A stretch of 64,000 nt of DNA from Sulfuriferula plumbiphila (GTDB lineage Bacteria; Pseudomonadota; Gammaproteobacteria; Burkholderiales; Sulfuriferulaceae), in NCBI RefSeq assembly GCF_009938015.1, contig NZ_AP021884.1:3350585-3414584 (forward strand). The letters run 5' to 3'. A model generated the notes under the pieces. The model was not told the origin of the DNA. It saw nothing but the letters and a program-made list of their open reading frames with translations, and made no database searches. Shown here piece after piece: positions 17,399 to 28,400 of the stretch (position 1 is the stretch's first letter; every line of letters starts with the position of its first letter). The translations under genes and the position numbers were made by a program.

Positions 17399-17812
17399 AT
17401 GTCTCTATCCATGTTACCGGACGCGATTCAGCGGGAGCGCGAGAACATGCTGCAATCCGGCGTCGAAACCCTCAAAACCATGGGCAATGCGGAATTTGCG
17501 GTGCATGATCTGGCCGGGTTTCGCGAGCCCGATGAGCTTGCCATTCCCATACTCAACATCCACATGCAACCGGACATCCGGGCCAAACAGCCGGGTACCG
17601 GCGGCGAGACGCTGGCACTGGTGGAAGTCAGCAGCGATCTCGGTGAGGAATCCTGTGGGCGGCGCTGGCAGGCGCTGGAAGCCTGGGCACAGCAGCATGA
17701 TGCGCAGGTGATGGTATTCGTCCATCCCGAGGATCAGGCGCGCGCGCAGGAAATCGCGCGTGCCTGGCATGTGCCTACGGCCTACATTGTGAGCTTGCCA
17801 AGGCTGCATTGA
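17399..17812 (+). CDS. Conserved hypothetical protein, soluble
   Basis: This 137-residue protein has no signal peptide or membrane segment. The start ATG at 17399 has a CAGGAG site at 17387-17392. Residues 90-130 (GRRWQALEAWAQQHDAQVMV, then HPEDQARAQEIARAWHVPTAYIV) look like an alternating alpha/beta fold. The N-terminal third is helical. I do not recognise a family. It is flanked by a divergent small membrane gene and by the convergent mobA, so it is probably monocistronic. Confidence 0.65.
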   Translation: MSLSMLPDAIQRERENMLQSGVETLKTMGNAEFAVHDLAGFREPDELAIPILNIHMQPDIRAKQPGTGGETLALVEVSSDLGEESCGRRWQALEAWAQQHDAQVMVFVHPEDQARAQEIARAWHVPTAYIVSLPRLH

Positions 17813-17860
17813 ACCGCGTTTAATTCTGGAAAAGCAGCCACGGTGAGTGCCGTTTTTAGC

Positions 17861-18439
17861 TTAATCCACGCGGCGCAACAAATCCTCTGGCTGGTTCACA
17901 TTGACAAACGCCGCCGCGTCGGCGAATTCAACGCCGGAAGTACGGTGCCGCGCCTGCCAGCCATGCACGGCACGGCCGCCCCCGGCGAGATACTGGTCGA
18001 GATCATCGACAAGACGTCGCGCGCAGACCATGATGGCCGGATGGGCGCGTCCGCCCGCGCTGGCAACGGCGATCTCTGCGTGCCCGGCCAGCAGCGGCGC
18101 GACAAGCTGCTGCACCAGATCGGCAGGCAGCAGCGGGGTGTCGCAGGGCACCGTGAGCACCCACTCATGGCGGGCCGCATGCAAACCCGCCAGCACTCCT
18201 GCCAGCGGTCCCTGAAATCCATCCGTGACATCCATCACCACCGGGTAGCCCAGCGCCCGGTAATCGTCCAGATTGCGGTTGGCACTAATCAGGATTTCAT
18301 CCACTTGCGGCAGGATGCGCGCGAGCACATGCACCACCAGCGGCAGGTCGTGCAATTTAACCAGACCTTTATCCTGCCCGCCCATGCGTCGCCCGGCGCC
18401 GCCAGCGAGAATAATCGCACTGATCGGCGACTGCGCCAT
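17861..18439 (-). CDS. mobA: Molybdenum cofactor guanylyltransferase
   Basis: MobA joins GMP to molybdopterin to make the guanine dinucleotide cofactor used by DMSO-reductase-family enzymes. The 192-residue protein has the nucleotide-binding signature AIILAGGAGRRMGGQDKGL and the GFQGPLAGVLAGL and VPCDTPLLP blocks. It is a direct partner of the window's NasA, which needs bis-MGD. It abuts the glycosyltransferase gene (stop at 18440), so the two share a transcript. Confidence 0.94.
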   Translation of the reverse strand: MAQSPISAIILAGGAGRRMGGQDKGLVKLHDLPLVVHVLARILPQVDEILISANRNLDDYRALGYPVVMDVTDGFQGPLAGVLAGLHAARHEWVLTVPCDTPLLPADLVQQLVAPLLAGHAEIAVASAGGRAHPAIMVCARRLVDDLDQYLAGGGRAVHGWQARHRTSGVEFADAAAFVNVNQPEDLLRRVD

Positions 18440-20074
18440 TCAGTGCCGTGCCTGCACGCGCCGATACAGCGCAAAACGCTCGGAGCGGTTGCCAGGCCGG
18501 TTACCCTGCCACACTTCGCGCCAGTCTGCAGTCAGCTCGGGCGGGAAATTTTCGTCATATTGCACCAGCAATGCCGGGCAATGACTCTGTGCGAGCGATT
18601 TCACCGGCAGCGTGCGCAAGTCGATCCAGTAGTCGAGCATGGCGCGCATCGCCTCGTTCAAATCCTGGCTGGCGACACAACCATGGCTGGGTAAAGCCGG
18701 TTCCATGCTGCTGATCATGCTGCGATAACTCATCCGTGCATTGACCGGATACATGAACAGACTCGCCGCCAGCCCCCAGGCCAGCGTAATCCCCGCTGCC
18801 CAGGCAATGAGCGGGCGCTGTGGCGTGCGCTTGAGCAGCACCAGCAGCACCAGCCAGGCAAAACAGTAACCCAGCGCCAGCGCCACCATGAGCGGCCTGA
18901 ATTCACCCGTATAACCCGGCTGGATTTTATGCACATGCGCAGACAGACGCGCGGGCACGCCCAGATCAAAAGCGCTCCAGTACACCCAGGCAGCGGCAAT
19001 CACCACCAGGAAAGTCATCATCGCAAACCAGTACAAGGCATTGGCCGCGCCCCTGCGCAGGGTGTAAGTGCTACCCGCAGCCAGCCATGCCAGCGGCAGC
19101 AGCAAAGGCAGGCCGTGGATCTCACGTGGATCATTGGTGAGGGAGAGTACTCCGAGCAGACTCAAAAACATCAGCAGCGGCAGTGCGATACCCGGCGCGG
19201 TCAGGCCATGACGGCGCGCCTTCCATAGCGCCCATAGCGCCAGCGGCCACGCTGGCCACGCAAACCAGGGCAGAAAAGTCAGGTAATACAGCGTACCCAT
19301 ACCACCGTGCGCAGGCAGCAGTGCGAACCGCCCCAGGGTGTCAACGTGCCACCATTCGGCAAGCACGCCGGGTGCCTGCTGATACAGCATCAACGGCCAG
19401 ATCAACAGCCAGGGCAAAGCGCTCACCACCATGGCGAGTGCTGCCGCCAGGCTGGCACGGGTGCGCCAGGCTGGCGCCATGACAGGCAATAGCATTGCAG
19501 CCAGCAACAGTGCCAGCGCCTCCACCGCACCAATGCTCATAAACGCCATGCCAATGCCGGTGCCCGCCAGTGCGCCGCCGATCAGCGGGCGCCGCAGGCT
19601 CAGGGCAAACCCGAAACCCGCCAGCGCGTAGGCCGCCAGCAGTGCGCTTTGCGGAATTGCTTCATGCGCGCGCACCAGCAGCCCCACACTGCCGATCAAT
19701 ACCAGCACTGCCAAACGCCCGTGTTCACTGCCGTACAGCAGGCGCCCGGTGAATCCGCTGAAAATCAGCGCCAGCAATACAAACATGCCGCCGGTAAGGC
19801 GCGTCGCATCGTGTACCGGTAACCAGTCGGACAAGCTCTGGGCAGCGTTGGCCGCGACCCAGGTAAACAGCGGCGGATGCACTGGCAAGGGTTCACCCGC
19901 CAGGGTAGGAATCGCGGCCGGTGCGCCAGACAGCAGGCTATGTACGAAGCCGATGCTGCGCGACTCATTACCCTTCCATGGGTCATGTCCGACCAGCCCC
20001 GGCAGCAGCCAGGCCAGTACCAGCAGCAGGGTGAGTAACGAAGGAATGGCGCTATGCCAGCGTTTGTTCTGCAA
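18440..20074 (-). CDS. GT39/ArnT-like membrane glycosyltransferase
   Basis: This 544-residue protein has about twelve hydrophobic segments. An early DPWKGNESRS motif in the first periplasmic loop corresponds to the acidic catalytic site of ArnT/PMT-type enzymes, which transfer sugars from polyprenyl phosphate carriers. The C-terminus is a soluble domain of about 100 residues. The nominal start is a TTG, without an obvious ribosome site. The acceptor (lipid A, protein or other) cannot be told from the sequence. It is followed directly by mobA. Confidence 0.8.
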   Translation of the reverse strand: MQNKRWHSAIPSLLTLLLVLAWLLPGLVGHDPWKGNESRSIGFVHSLLSGAPAAIPTLAGEPLPVHPPLFTWVAANAAQSLSDWLPVHDATRLTGGMFVLLALIFSGFTGRLLYGSEHGRLAVLVLIGSVGLLVRAHEAIPQSALLAAYALAGFGFALSLRRPLIGGALAGTGIGMAFMSIGAVEALALLLAAMLLPVMAPAWRTRASLAAALAMVVSALPWLLIWPLMLYQQAPGVLAEWWHVDTLGRFALLPAHGGMGTLYYLTFLPWFAWPAWPLALWALWKARRHGLTAPGIALPLLMFLSLLGVLSLTNDPREIHGLPLLLPLAWLAAGSTYTLRRGAANALYWFAMMTFLVVIAAAWVYWSAFDLGVPARLSAHVHKIQPGYTGEFRPLMVALALGYCFAWLVLLVLLKRTPQRPLIAWAAGITLAWGLAASLFMYPVNARMSYRSMISSMEPALPSHGCVASQDLNEAMRAMLDYWIDLRTLPVKSLAQSHCPALLVQYDENFPPELTADWREVWQGNRPGNRSERFALYRRVQARH

Positions 20075-20142
20075 TGTGGTGTGAGCCGCGGGCGCGGCCT
20101 GGGCAGATGACGAATTTCATGCGCAGATTCTACCGCAAAAAA

Positions 20143-20172
20143 CAAACAAGGCAGCCGAGGCTGCCTTGTTTG
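20143..20172 (-). terminator. Rho-independent terminator after rpmE
   Basis: A 14-bp perfect stem (CAAACAAGGCAGCC / GGCTGCCTTGTTTG) with a 2-base gap is followed on the minus strand by a T-rich tract. It separates rpmE from the glycosyltransferase gene. Confidence 0.9.
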
Positions 20173-20204
20173 AATTGCGCTTATGCAGACGATACCCGGC
20201 GCGA

Positions 20205-20408
20205 TTATTTAATACCGTATTTCTGGCGGAATTTCTCGACGCGGCCCGCGGTGTCGACGATCTTCTGCTTGCCGGTGTAGAACGGATGACATTCCGAGCA
20301 CACTTCAACATGCAGGTCTTTAGACATGGTGGAACGCGTGGTGAACTTGTTGCCGCAGCTGCATACGACAGTGATTTCTGGGTAGTTGGGGTGAATATCG
20401 GCTTTCAT
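20205..20408 (-). CDS. rpmE: 50S ribosomal protein L31, zinc-binding form
   Basis: The 67-residue protein starts [12 protein letters not shown]. It keeps the cysteine pairs of the C+ form (VCSCGN and [11 protein letters not shown]), which bind zinc, so this is the zinc-containing L31 type. It lies 75 bp downstream of rho on the same strand and is followed by a strong terminator. Confidence 0.96.
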   Translation of the reverse strand: MKADIHPNYPEITVVCSCGNKFTTRSTMSKDLHVEVCSECHPFYTGKQKIVDTAGRVEKFRQKYGIK

Positions 20409-20483
20409 GGTCTGTCCTCAGTTGCCGCGGCGGGTACGCGGAAAGGCGGCATTATCCAGCAAAATCCTTGCTGTCGCAAGGGC

Positions 20484-21746
20484 TTAGCGTCCGCTGCGCA
20501 TTGAATCAAAGAAATCAGCGTTGTTTTTGGTGGCCTTGACCTTGTCGAGCAGGAATTCCATCGCTTCCAGATCGTCCATCGGGTAGAGCAATTTCCGCAG
20601 CACCCAGATTTTTTGCAGCACGTCTGCCTTGATCAGCAACTCCTCACGGCGCGTGCCGGAACGGTTGACATTGATCGCCGGGTACAGGCGTTTTTCTGCC
20701 ATGCGCCGGTCGAGGTGGATTTCCATGTTGCCGGTGCCCTTGAACTCCTCGTAGATCACGTCATCCATGCGGCTGCCGGTGTCAATCAGGGCAGTGGCAA
20801 TGATGGTGAGCGAGCCGCCTTCTTCGATATTGCGTGCCGCACCGAAAAAGCGCTTGGGGCGCTGCAGGGCATTGGCATCCACACCGCCGGTGAGCACCTT
20901 GCCGGAGGATGGGATGACGGTATTGTAGGCGCGTGCCAGACGCGTGATGGAGTCGAGCAGGATCACCACGTCTTTTTTGTGTTCGACCAGACGCTTGGCT
21001 TTTTCGATAACCATTTCCGCCACCTGCACATGGCGCGTGGCGGGCTCGTCAAAGGTCGAGGCAACCACCTCACCACGCACCGAGCGCGTCATTTCGGTCA
21101 CTTCCTCCGGGCGCTCGTCAATCAGCAGCACGATCATCACCACATCCGGGTGATTGGCGGCGATGGAGTGGGCAATATGCTGCAGCATCACCGTCTTGCC
21201 GGATTTCGGGCTGGCCACCAGCAGGCCGCGCTGGCCCTTGCCGATGGGCGCAATCATGTCGACTATGCGACCGGTGATATTTTCCTCGGCCTTGATGTCG
21301 CGCTCCAGCAGCAACGGCTGGGTCGGGAACAGCGGGGTGAGGTTTTCGAACAGGATTTTGTTCTTGGAGTTTTCCGGCGACTCGCCATTGACCTTGTCCA
21401 CCTTGACCAGGGCAAAGTAGCGTTCGCCATCCTTGGGGATACGGATCTCGCCCTCGATGCTGTCGCCGGTGTGCAGGTTAAAACGGCGGATCTGCGACGG
21501 CGAGATGTAGATATCGTCCGGGCTGGCAAGATATGAGGTATCCGGCGAACGCAGGAAGCCGAAGCCGTCCGGCAGCACTTCCAGGGTGCCTTCGCCGAAA
21601 ATGCTCACGCCTTTTTTGGCCTGATTTTTGAGCAGGGCGAAGATCAGCTCTTGTTTGCGCAAGCGGTTGGCGCCCTCGATAGAATTCTCGACGGCCATTT
21701 CCAGCAGTTGGGTGACGTGTAACTGTTTCAGGTCAGATAAGTGCAT
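20484..21746 (-). CDS. rho: Transcription termination factor Rho
   Basis: Rho is a hexameric RNA helicase that ends transcription of untranslated RNA. The 420-residue length equals that of E. coli Rho. The N-terminal RNA-binding fold ([34 protein letters not shown]), the P-loop ([12 protein letters not shown]), Walker B ([16 protein letters not shown]), the Q-loop and the R-loop ([20 protein letters not shown]) are all present. ATG 21746 begins the conserved N-terminus. The gene follows trxA, as in many proteobacteria. Confidence 0.98.
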   Translation of the reverse strand: MHLSDLKQLHVTQLLEMAVENSIEGANRLRKQELIFALLKNQAKKGVSIFGEGTLEVLPDGFGFLRSPDTSYLASPDDIYISPSQIRRFNLHTGDSIEGEIRIPKDGERYFALVKVDKVNGESPENSKNKILFENLTPLFPTQPLLLERDIKAEENITGRIVDMIAPIGKGQRGLLVASPKSGKTVMLQHIAHSIAANHPDVVMIVLLIDERPEEVTEMTRSVRGEVVASTFDEPATRHVQVAEMVIEKAKRLVEHKKDVVILLDSITRLARAYNTVIPSSGKVLTGGVDANALQRPKRFFGAARNIEEGGSLTIIATALIDTGSRMDDVIYEEFKGTGNMEIHLDRRMAEKRLYPAINVNRSGTRREELLIKADVLQKIWVLRKLLYPMDDLEAMEFLLDKVKATKNNADFFDSMRSGR

Positions 21747-21865
21747 GTAGTGAAGACTCGTGTGCCTTGCAGGGAAGGCGGGGAACAACGATGAAGGGGA
21801 AAGTGCGCCTGATGTCCGGGGTGAAGTTTTAATAAATGGACAGGCTCAGGCGCACCATAACGGAA

Positions 21866-22192
21866 CTAGATATTGCTGTCAACAAAAGCCGTCAATTGTG
21901 ATTTTGACAGTGCGCCGACTTTGGTGGCTTCGACGTTGCCGTTCTTGAAAATCATCAGGGTGGGGATACCGCGAATGCCGAATTTGGGTGGGGTGGCCTG
22001 GTTTTCGTCAATGTTGAGTTTGGCGATTTTAAGACGGCCTGAGTATTCTTTAGCCACTTCGTCGAGAATCGGCGCAATCATTTTGCACGGCCCGCACCAG
22101 TCTGCCCAGTAGTCCACCAGCACTGGCAAGGTGGATTGCAATACCTCTTCCTCAAAGGAGTCGTCGGTGACGTAGTGAATATGCTCGATCAT
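21866..22192 (-). CDS. trxA: Thioredoxin
   Basis: The 108-residue protein has the redox-active WCGPC site in [15 protein letters not shown] and the cis-proline loop [10 protein letters not shown]. It reduces disulfides in the cytoplasm (ribonucleotide reductase, PAPS reductase, methionine sulfoxide reductases). It lies 119 bp upstream of rho on the same strand. Confidence 0.97.
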   Translation of the reverse strand: MIEHIHYVTDDSFEEEVLQSTLPVLVDYWADWCGPCKMIAPILDEVAKEYSGRLKIAKLNIDENQATPPKFGIRGIPTLMIFKNGNVEATKVGALSKSQLTAFVDSNI

Positions 22193-22368
22193 GGAATCCT
22201 CGCTTCTTGATGTAAGGGATGAATTGCAGGTCAGCGCAATTTTATGGGTTGTTTATGGGTTGATTTCCACATGCTAGCGAAAAAAGCGCGGGATGTGAAG
22301 CCGACGTCAATTCGCGCTTGCTGGTAAAATGTCCGCACCCTGTATTTGATCTTGCTAGGAACGCCGCT

Positions 22369-22692
22369 ATGACTTACGTCGTCACTGAAAACTGCATCAA
22401 ATGTAAATATACCGACTGTGTGGATGTCTGCCCAGTGGATTGTTTCCGCGAAGGCCCCAATTTTCTGGTGATCGATCCCGACGAGTGCATTGACTGCACC
22501 CTGTGTGTGGCTGAGTGCCCGGCGGAAGCCATCTTCGCCGAGGATGACGTACCCGCAGACCAGCAGCACTGCACCGCGCTCAACGCCGAGCTGGCCGCGC
22601 TCTGGAAGCCTATCATTGAACGCAAAGACCCGCCCGCCGATGCGGACGAGTGGAACGGCAAACCCGGCAAGCTGCCACTGCTGGAACGCTAG
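22369..22692 (+). CDS. fdxA: Seven-iron ferredoxin ([3Fe-4S][4Fe-4S])
   Basis: The 107-residue protein has the FdxA layout. The first cluster motif, [18 protein letters not shown], has the spacing of a 3Fe-4S site. The second, [12 protein letters not shown], is a complete 4Fe-4S site. A C-terminal helix region ([12 protein letters not shown] and [12 protein letters not shown]) follows, as usual for this type. The ATG at 22369 is preceded by TAGGAACG. It is divergent from trxA and precedes addB. Confidence 0.95.
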   Translation: MTYVVTENCIKCKYTDCVDVCPVDCFREGPNFLVIDPDECIDCTLCVAECPAEAIFAEDDVPADQQHCTALNAELAALWKPIIERKDPPADADEWNGKPGKLPLLER

Positions 22693-22721
22693 ATCCACAC
22701 GCGGGTGCCCGACCTGATTAA

Positions 22722-25421
22722 ATGATTAAATGCGCCGCCCAGCGCATCCTGGCGCAGCTGGCAGATGATTTGCCTGATCTGTCGCGCGCCTGCGTCCTCG
22801 TCCCCAATTTTCATGCCGCGCGGCGGCTCGAGCAGGCTCTCGCCGCGCATTGCGGCCTGCCGTTTCTCATCCCGCCACGCATCACCACCTTCCCGGCCTG
22901 GGCCGCGACTGTGCCGAGCAGCGCCCCGCTCCTGCCGGACAGTCGCCGCGCCGCGCTGCTGTATCAGGCACTCAGGGCAGGCGCCCGGTTCGACGCCGCT
23001 GATTTATGGGGCGTGTGCGACGAACTGTTGCGCCTGTTCGACGAACTCACCCTGCATGCAGTGCATCTGCCCCACAGCCTGGCCGCATTTACCGAACAGT
23101 TGCGCGCCGCCTACCAGGCCAAGAGCGGACGCGGACTGGATTTTGAAGCGCGCCTGATCCACGAACTGTGGTACGCACTGGCCGCCGATGCCCACGGCGC
23201 GCAGGACGCCACGGCGCGTTACACCTTGCAGCTGGCGGCCCTGGCCGAAACCGCGGCGGCGCCGTTGTTCGTCGTGGGGCTGCCGGGCTGTTCGCCGCTG
23301 GAACAGGCCTGCCTCACCCGTTATGCCGAGCGCCAGCCGCTCGTCGTCATTGCCCCCGACACCGCCAGCGCTGTCCTCGACGTGCTGGCCGCCGCGTGGC
23401 CCGCCGACGCTCACGCCCCACCCATCAAACAGCGCGCGCACGCCATGCGCAACGCCCAGTCTGCCAGCCCGCTGGCCGGGCGCCTCGCCTGCTTCGGCGC
23501 CGCCAGTCTGGAACAGGAAGCGCAAGCCTGCGCTACCCAGGTGCAGCTGTGGCTGGCCGAGGGCAAACAGCGCATTGCGGTCATCGTGCAGGACCGGCTC
23601 AGCGCGCGCCGTGCCCGCGCCCTGCTGGAACGTGCGCAAATTCTGGTGGCCGACGAAACCGGCTGGACCCTCGCCACCACCGCCGCCAGCACGGTGCTGA
23701 TGCGCTGGCTGGAAGCGCTCACCGGCGGCTTTCGCTTCGAGGACGTGCTCGACCTGCTGAAATCGCCTTACCTGCTGGCCGACCGGGATGCCGCCACGCG
23801 CAGCCAGGCCGCCTGGCAACTGGAATCCGCGCTGCGCCGCCACGGCCCGGCAGCCGGCTTGAACGGGCTCAAAACGCGCCTCGGCAATCTCGCTGAACAC
23901 GGCGCCGCGCTCGGCGCGCTGGAACGCCTGCAGCAGGCAGCCGCGGTATTGCCGGCGCGCACCGAGCTCACACTGGCCGACTGGCTGGCACGGCTCGCCA
24001 ACAGCCTGAACGCGCTGGGCGCGCACGAGCGCCTGGTGCACGATGCGGCGGGCCAGCAGGTGCTAGCGCTGCTGGCCCGCCGCGAACACGAGTTGCTGCC
24101 CGATAGCGGGCGCTTTCAACTCGCCGAATTCCGGCGCTGGCTGGGCGGCGAACTGGAACGCGCGGTATTTGTCGACACCGGCATCGACAGTCCGGTGGTG
24201 TTCACCCATCTGGCGGCCACGCGCCTGCGCGATTTCGACGCCGCGCTGATCCTCGGCGCCGACGCCGCCCACCTGCCCGGCAATGCCGGCGTCTCGGTGT
24301 TTTTCAACCAGCGCGTGCGCCGTGAGCTGGGCCTGCCCACCCAGGAGGACAGCCTGAAGCAGGCCCAGTACGATCTGGTCCAGCTCATCGCCAATGTGGC
24401 GCACATCCGCGTGCTCTGGCGCGCCTGGCAGGATGGCGAGCACAACCCGGTGAGCCCGTGGTTCGAGCGGCTGCAAACTTTGCACCAATTAGCCTGGAAT
24501 GACGATCTGGCCGACACCCGCCTCGCCGCGCTGCTGCCTCATGCCCAGGTCACCGCGCCCGCACCCGCGCCGCTGCCAGCACTCACCCGGGTGCCGCGCC
24601 CGGTCCTCAACAGCGCGCAGGTGCCAGCCAGAATCAGCGTCAGTGCCTACAACAGCCTGCTGGCTTGCCCGTATCAGTATTTCGCGCGCCAGGTATTGCG
24701 CCTGAATGCGCTCGACGAAATCCGCAGCGACCTGGCAAAAGCCGACTACGGCCAGCTGGTTCATGCCATCCTGCATCGCTTCCACCAGACGCACCCCGTA
24801 ACCACCGGCATCCCGCCCGAGGTGCTTGCAGCCGACCTGCTCCAGCTCACCGGGGATGCTTTCGCCCCGGTGCTGGCGGACGACTACTTCGCCCACGCCT
24901 GGCAGTACCGATGGACGGCACAGATTCCGCATTACGTGGCGTGGCAACTGGCGCGCGAGCAGGAGGGCTGGCGCTGGCAAGCGGGCGAGATCGATGCAAC
25001 AACAACCTTCGATCTCGACAACGGCCAGCAAATCACCCTGTACGGACGGCTGGACCGCGTGGACAGCCTGCAGGCGAGCCGTGCCGTACTCGACTACAAG
25101 ACGGGGAATACAGCCGGACTCAAGGAAAAGGCCAAAACCCCGGGCGAAGACACCCAGCTTCCCGCCTATGCGCTGCTCTTGGGCAACGACGTCGGCCAGG
25201 CGGCGTTTGTGGCACTCGACGGCAAACAAAAAATCGAAACGCTGCCGCTGGATGCCGAACCGGATGCAGCAGCCATTGCCACGCGCGAACGCCTGGTGCG
25301 CATGTTCGAGCAGTTACACGCCAGCGCAGCGTTACCCGCCCAGGGTGCCGACAGCGCGTGCCAGTGGTGCGAAATGCGCGGCCTGTGCCGCAAGGATTAT
25401 TGGCCGGAGGTGGACGCGTGA
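22722..25421 (+). CDS. addB: AddB-type helicase-nuclease subunit
   Basis: AddB pairs with AddA to process double-strand breaks and load RecA, replacing RecBCD. The 899-residue protein has an inactivated helicase N-terminal half and a C-terminal PD-(D/E)XK nuclease domain. The nuclease is marked by LLACPYQYFARQVLRL (first cluster cysteine), GQLVHAILHRFH, AVLDYKTGN and a final CQWCEMRGLCRKDYW that would complete a 4Fe-4S cluster. A few bases separate it from fdxA. Its TGA overlaps the GTG of addA. Confidence 0.92.
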   Translation: MIKCAAQRILAQLADDLPDLSRACVLVPNFHAARRLEQALAAHCGLPFLIPPRITTFPAWAATVPSSAPLLPDSRRAALLYQALRAGARFDAADLWGVCDELLRLFDELTLHAVHLPHSLAAFTEQLRAAYQAKSGRGLDFEARLIHELWYALAADAHGAQDATARYTLQLAALAETAAAPLFVVGLPGCSPLEQACLTRYAERQPLVVIAPDTASAVLDVLAAAWPADAHAPPIKQRAHAMRNAQSASPLAGRLACFGAASLEQEAQACATQVQLWLAEGKQRIAVIVQDRLSARRARALLERAQILVADETGWTLATTAASTVLMRWLEALTGGFRFEDVLDLLKSPYLLADRDAATRSQAAWQLESALRRHGPAAGLNGLKTRLGNLAEHGAALGALERLQQAAAVLPARTELTLADWLARLANSLNALGAHERLVHDAAGQQVLALLARREHELLPDSGRFQLAEFRRWLGGELERAVFVDTGIDSPVVFTHLAATRLRDFDAALILGADAAHLPGNAGVSVFFNQRVRRELGLPTQEDSLKQAQYDLVQLIANVAHIRVLWRAWQDGEHNPVSPWFERLQTLHQLAWNDDLADTRLAALLPHAQVTAPAPAPLPALTRVPRPVLNSAQVPARISVSAYNSLLACPYQYFARQVLRLNALDEIRSDLAKADYGQLVHAILHRFHQTHPVTTGIPPEVLAADLLQLTGDAFAPVLADDYFAHAWQYRWTAQIPHYVAWQLAREQEGWRWQAGEIDATTTFDLDNGQQITLYGRLDRVDSLQASRAVLDYKTGNTAGLKEKAKTPGEDTQLPAYALLLGNDVGQAAFVALDGKQKIETLPLDAEPDAAAIATRERLVRMFEQLHASAALPAQGADSACQWCEMRGLCRKDYWPEVDA

Positions 25422-28400
25422 CGCCTGGCGAATTCAATCGGACTGCGCTCAACCCGAGACAGGCCGTCGTCGTCGAAGCGTGCGCCGGCAGTGGCAAGAC
25501 CTGGCTGCTGGTGTCGCGCATGGTGCGGCTGTTGCTGGACGAGGTAGCGCCGTCGGAAATTCTGGCGATTACCTTTACACGCAAGGCGGCACGCGAGATG
25601 CGTGCGCGCCTGGATGACTGGCTGCGTTTCATGGCGACGGCTGAAGACGACGCGGTGCGCGCTTTTCTGGCCGAGCGTGCGCTGCCGCCGGAGACAATTG
25701 AAGCCTTGCTGCCACGTGCGCGCGGCCTGTTCGAAGCAGTCCTCAACGCACAGCCGGGCATCACCATCAGCACTTTCCACGCCTGGTTCCTGACGGTGAT
25801 CGAGCGTGCCCCGCTGGAGGCCGGGCTGGCAGGCTTCTCCCTGGCCGAGCAGACGCATGCGCTGGAAGCCGCGGCCTGGGATGCGCTGGCCGATGATCTG
25901 GCGCGCGCGCCGACCGCACCGCTGGCGCTGGCCATGCAAGGCCTGCTGGCCGATATCGGCCTGTACAACACCCGCGCACTATTGTCGGCGTTCCTGGCCC
26001 GGCGCGGCGAGTGGTGGGCGTTTACGGAAGGGCAGCCAGACCGCGCGGCCTACGCCGTCGCGCAGCTGGAGGCGGCCCTGCCGGTGGCGCCCGACGCCGA
26101 TGTGGCGGGCGCGCTGCTGGGTGACGCGGCTTGGGTAGCGTTGATGTGGGAATATCTCAAATTACTCGGCCAACACACCCCAACCAGCATCAAAATGGCG
26201 CAAACCTGCGAGCTCGCTTTGTCAGCCAACGCCAGCGCCGACGACTGTTTTGATACATTGTGTGCAGCGATACTGACGCAACATGGCGAGATTAGAAAAA
26301 CGCTCAGCTATAGCGTCACGCACGCTAAAAAAATGGGTGAGTGCGCATTATTACGGCTGCTGGAACTGCACCAAACCGTCGGCGCACGCCTGATGGCTGC
26401 CCAGGCCGCGCGTCAGACGCAACGCGTGTACCAGTTCAACCGCCAGGCATTGCGCCTCGGTGACGCGCTGCTGGAACATTACCAGGCACTGAAGCACGCG
26501 CGCCGGGTACTGGATTTTGCCGATGTGGAATGGCAAGTCGCCCGACTATTGAGCGATTCGGACCAGGCCGAATACCTGCAATACAAGCTCGACGCGCGTT
26601 ACCGGCACATTTTGCTGGACGAGTTCCAGGACACCAATCCGCTGCAATGGCGCGTGCTGCAGAGCTGGTTTGATACCGCAGAACAGGCCGGGCGGATGCC
26701 CACCGTATTCCTGGTGGGCGACCCCAAGCAGTCGATTTACCGTTTTCGCGGCGCCGAGGCGCAGCTGTTTGACCTGGCCGGCAATTACTTGACCGGGCGC
26801 GGCGCGGCCTACCTCACCCAGCACACCACGCGCCGCAGTGCGCCGCCAGTAGTGCAGGCGGTGAACCAGACTTTTGCCGCGGTGAAAAATGAATACGCCC
26901 TGTTCAGACCTCACGCTGCGCACGATGCGCAGCGCGCCGGCCGGGTCGAAGTGTTGGCGCTGGCGCAGGCGCCGGAGCAGGCCGTTATCGAGCATGGCTA
27001 CCGCAATCCGCTCACCACGCCATACAGCGATGCCGACACCGGGGTGCGTGAACTGGAAGCGCAGCAACTGGCGCGACGCCTGAACCAGATCATCGGCCAT
27101 TGGCTGATTGACGACGAAACAACCGGCGCGCGCCGTGCCGAATACCGCGATGTCATGATCCTGGTGCGCAGCCGCACCCATCTGCCGGTGTATGAGCGCG
27201 CGCTCAAGGCGGCACGCATTCCGTTCGCCACCACGCGCCGCGGCGGGCTGCTGGATGCGCTGGAAGTGGGCGATTTATTGAGCCTGCTGGCGTTCTTGAC
27301 CACCCCTGACGCCGACCTGCACCTGGCGCGCGTGCTGCGCGCACCGCTGTTCGATTGCGCTGATACCGACTTGCTGATGCTGGCAGGCGCTGAGGGCGAC
27401 ACCTGGCGGCAGCGCCTGCGCACCCTGGTACACAACGGGCACGCCAGCCCGGCATTGCAGCGTGCCGCCACACTGTTGACCGATTGGCACACCCGGGCCG
27501 GGCGCCTGCCGGTGCACGATTTGCTCGACAATATTTACTTTACCGGCGAGGTGCAGGCACGCTATGCCGCCGCCGCGCCAACCGCGCTGATCCCCGGCAT
27601 CCATGCCAATCTGGACGCGCTGATGGAACTGGCGCTGACTATCGAAGGGGGGCGTTACCCAAGCCTGCCGCGCTTTTTGCACGAGATTGATCTGCTGCAG
27701 CAAACCGGCAACGATGCCAGTCCGGACGAAGGCAAAACCGCGCAGCTGGACAATGCCGTCACCCTGCACACCATCCACGGCGCCAAAGGGCTGGAAGCGC
27801 CAATCGTCTGGCTGCTCGACGCCGGTGCGCGCAAAGCCAGAACCGATGCCTATACCGTGCTCACCGACTGGCCACCGGGCGCGGCGCGGCCTGCACATTT
27901 TTCGGTGTATGGTGATAAAACCCTGCGCGCCTCGTTCCAGGCCGATTTTTTCGACGCCGAAGCGCGCCACGCCCAGCGCGAAAATTTCAATCTGCTGTAT
28001 GTCGCGATGACCCGCGCGCGCCAGGCGCTCATCGTCAGCGGCGCGTCCAGCAAGTCACAAAACGACAACTGGCATGGCCAGATTCTGGCTGCGCTGCGCA
28101 CCGATGCCGACGCCGCAAGCGTCACGTTCGGCGCCGATCTCGACGCTCCGATGCCTGCGTCAACGCCAGTCGTGCCGGCGCCCGCCACGCTTGCCGCCTT
28201 GTCCGCCGGCCTCAATCAGCCACAGCCCACCGGGCGCCGCATCGCGCCGGTGGGCAGCAGTGAGATCAGCTACGGCATCGTGCTGCACGCCATTCTGGAA
28301 CGCATCACCCCTCCCGCCCGCGCACCCGCTGCTATGGCCCTGAAAACCGAACTGGGCAACCCGGCAGAATTCGACAGTGCCTGGCAACACGCCCAGCGGC